NCBI GenBank assembly: GCA_964200075.2
Contig: CAXNAA020000511.1
Coordinates: forward strand, 1 to 20,598
Source of the DNA: Sphacelaria rigidula
Lineage: Eukaryota; Phaeophyceae; Sphacelariales
Direction: 5' to 3'
DNA: 20,598 bases
A model generated the notes under the pieces. The model saw only the letters and a program-made list of their open reading frames with translations. It was not told the DNA's origin and ran no database searches. This document shows, in pieces, positions 18,749 through 20,598 of this stretch. Numbering within the stretch: the stretch's first letter is position 1; every line of letters starts with the position of its first letter. The translations under genes were made by a program, and so were the position numbers.

Positions 18749-20242
18749 CGCGTCCCGCGACGGGGGCTGTCCAGTCTTGAGGATGCAACGCGTGAACGAC
18801 TTTTGCTGCGTCTGCACTCATCTTGAACGTTTTGTTTTCCCTGAAAGATAGCATGGCCGCGTCTTACCCCTACTCGGCTCACCGTGCTTTTCTGTGTCCT
18901 GATGAATTATTTCATGTTGTGACTGATTGTCTAGCGTTGTTTTAGTTGAGGTCCTTGGACCTCTTTGCGAAGGTTTGCTCGCCAAGTACCCTCCGACGGC
19001 CTCTCTAATTACCATAAGAACCACCCAAGCATGTTCCGTGAATGATTCAGAGATGGTGTTTCCTGGTGCTTGGCCTGAGGAAGTCTTGGGAGACTGTTTT
19101 TTTTCACTTCATGTCCCGGTCAGAGCACTTTTCTTTGCAAAATAGTAGTACAGTAGCCAAAACGCAATTTCTGCGTGAAAGCTGTGTATTTTCTGGACGC
19201 TGGTGTTGATTATGCGCGATCCCGCCCTTTTTCCGCAATATGTTGCACTGTGCGTCACAGACCAAGCATAAGATAAGTGTGTCGCTCCACCGGAACGTTT
19301 TAGGCGAAGTTCGTGCTATCGCATATTGATGGTTGTGTCGTGTTGTGCGAAACAGAAGTTGTGCTGAGTTGTTGTAGAAATCACCATATAATAATATAAT
19401 TTTAATCTAATGTGTTTTGTTGTTTGGGAGTTGTTGGGGTGGATTATATATTTTTTGGAAAAAGTGTTGTTGGGGGTGGACTGTCCATTTTTTTGGAAAA
19501 AGAGAACACAATATTATTGATCTGGATTCAGTGTTGAATATACAGGGCAAACATGTGTTTCTGAAACATGCTTAGCTACGAGTAGAGTTCTCGAGAACGT
19601 TACGATAAAATTACATTTATTTGCCTGTAATTAGATGTGAGGTCTAGAATGGAGTGTGGGAGAGCCCGCTAACGGTAGACTTGAAGCTTTGGCCGTATGT
19701 CTATGGTTGACAACATGACTACTTGATTTTAGACTTGATAAAGTTCTGAGAAAACTTAGGGTTTGGGGCATGTGAGCATTGGACCTAGCTCGTCCAGAAT
19801 GTTTTTGTCGAAATCGGCGCCTGCCGCGTCGATTACAGGTCTACCAACGCACACCTTGCCTAGAGGAACCTAAGCACCCCCCTTGTCCGAGGGTCTCGTA
19901 CGCCTTGGGTCGGGCTTAGGGTCAGCATTAGCTTTATTGTTAGTTTGTTCGAAAAAATCAACCATAGGTTTACGACTACGAAGAGTTTAGGTCGCCTCCC
20001 CGCCAAATATACGTGCGAACTCCCGTCGTGTTTGTTCCATCTCTACACCTAGTGCTTGTAACTAAGTCGAGATGATACAGATGGCGAAAATACACAGAGT
20101 GTGCTAGCACACAATTATTAGGCGCTGCGACATCTCCCTGCGGTGCAATGTGACAGAAGCCCATGGGGTCTACTAGACAAGTATGTACCACAACAATAAT
20201 AGGAGTGTACATGTTATCATACAGCGAACATATATCACTATA
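18749..20242. other. No supportable gene
   Basis: Downstream of the predicted gene. Small open frames only, none with splice signals and composition like the exons above. It probably includes the 3' UTR and polyadenylation site, which I cannot place. Confidence 0.45.
19427..19502. repeat. Tandem repeat of two ~38 bp units
   Basis: Two imperfect direct copies (19427-19463 and 19465-19502), each of the form GTTGTTGGGGGTGGA, then TTTTTTGGAAAAAG. Confidence 0.75.
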
Positions 20243-20499
20243 GAGCAATGTTACGGTAGGGGTGCACTTTTTTCACGAAATTATGTTTAGTTCAGGGGCT
20301 CCTAACGATTCTAGATGAACGAAAATATGGATCAGGACATCCCCGTTCGCAAATTTATTCGGGATATCTCCAGCACATTGGAAAAGTGATCCTGGCGTAC
20401 TTTCACATATTTTCATAGGTCGTGTTTTGAATGAGATAAAGGGCTCCTAACTATTCTAACCTCAGAAAATATTTCTGCACCCCTACCGTGGCATCACTC
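20243..20499 (-). mobile_element. MITE family M1, copy C
   Basis: A 257 bp element with ends GAGCAATGTTACGGTAGGGG and CCCCTACCGTGGCATCACTC, flanked by TA at 20241-20242 and 20500-20501. Relative to copies A and B it is in reverse orientation. Its minus strand carries both internal direct repeats (TAGAATAGTTAGGAGCCC and TAGAATCGTTAGGAGCCCC). It is the least decayed copy and non-coding. Confidence 0.9.
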
Positions 20500-20598
20500 T
20501 ATATTCGTGAGATTCAGAGTGTAACATCGGATTCAGAGTGAGACCCGAAACAATTGACTTTCCCGTCGATTTTGACATCGCCACAGTTCGAGGAGTAA

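Noticed and set aside
18218-18817. 199-codon minus-strand ORF
   Set aside because: Shadow of the low-complexity last exon; its Pro/Ser runs mirror the Gly/Ala-coding repeats.

Overview
The window looks like nuclear DNA from an intron-rich eukaryote. There are no bacterial-style operons. Exon-sized open stretches are bounded by GT...AG signals, there are long (TG)n, (CAG)n and (TA)n microsatellites, a tRNA-derived SINE family, small inverted-repeat transposons (MITEs), and a protein tail rich in Ala, Ser and Gly. This suits a stramenopile such as a brown alga, but I infer that from style and not from a diagnostic gene.

Region by region: 1-830 holds nothing I can support. 837-1978 is a repeat block: two minus-strand copies of a tRNA-derived SINE separated by a long TG/CA microsatellite, the second copy split by a MITE. 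1979-3000 is unassigned. 3001-3527 holds two imperfect foldback structures. 3540-4450 has no clear gene. From 4452 to about 18644 one plus-strand gene can be built from 18-19 short exons whose phases agree from exon to exon. Its introns carry another MITE copy and at least three copies of a 60-70 bp repeat set in G/C homopolymer runs; a fourth copy lies just after the stop codon. 18750-20240 is unassigned apart from a short tandem repeat. A third MITE copy ends the window (20243-20499).

The predicted protein is about 940 residues. Its central part reads as a conserved helical protein: a degenerate EF-hand-like segment ending in MFEL-VDLWTETSEEEEY, then a VYMSKMQVDEKM segment, a FGTRKLARRNL segment and HPRIEIFADLVGV. 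I recall this order of motifs from large EF-hand-like proteins of flagellated protists and algae, so a calcium-related or flagellar scaffold role is possible but not shown. The C-terminal ~205 residues are low-complexity and probably disordered. Most of these exons are too short, or lack an ATG, to stand out as ORFs. The gene was recovered by matching splice signals with reading phase, and single boundaries (start, exons 11, 15, 17, 18) remain uncertain.

The most informative non-coding result is a nested insertion. A ~260 bp MITE sits at a TA inside one SINE copy, and the other SINE copy keeps the empty TA site, which fixes the element's ends and its TA target duplication.
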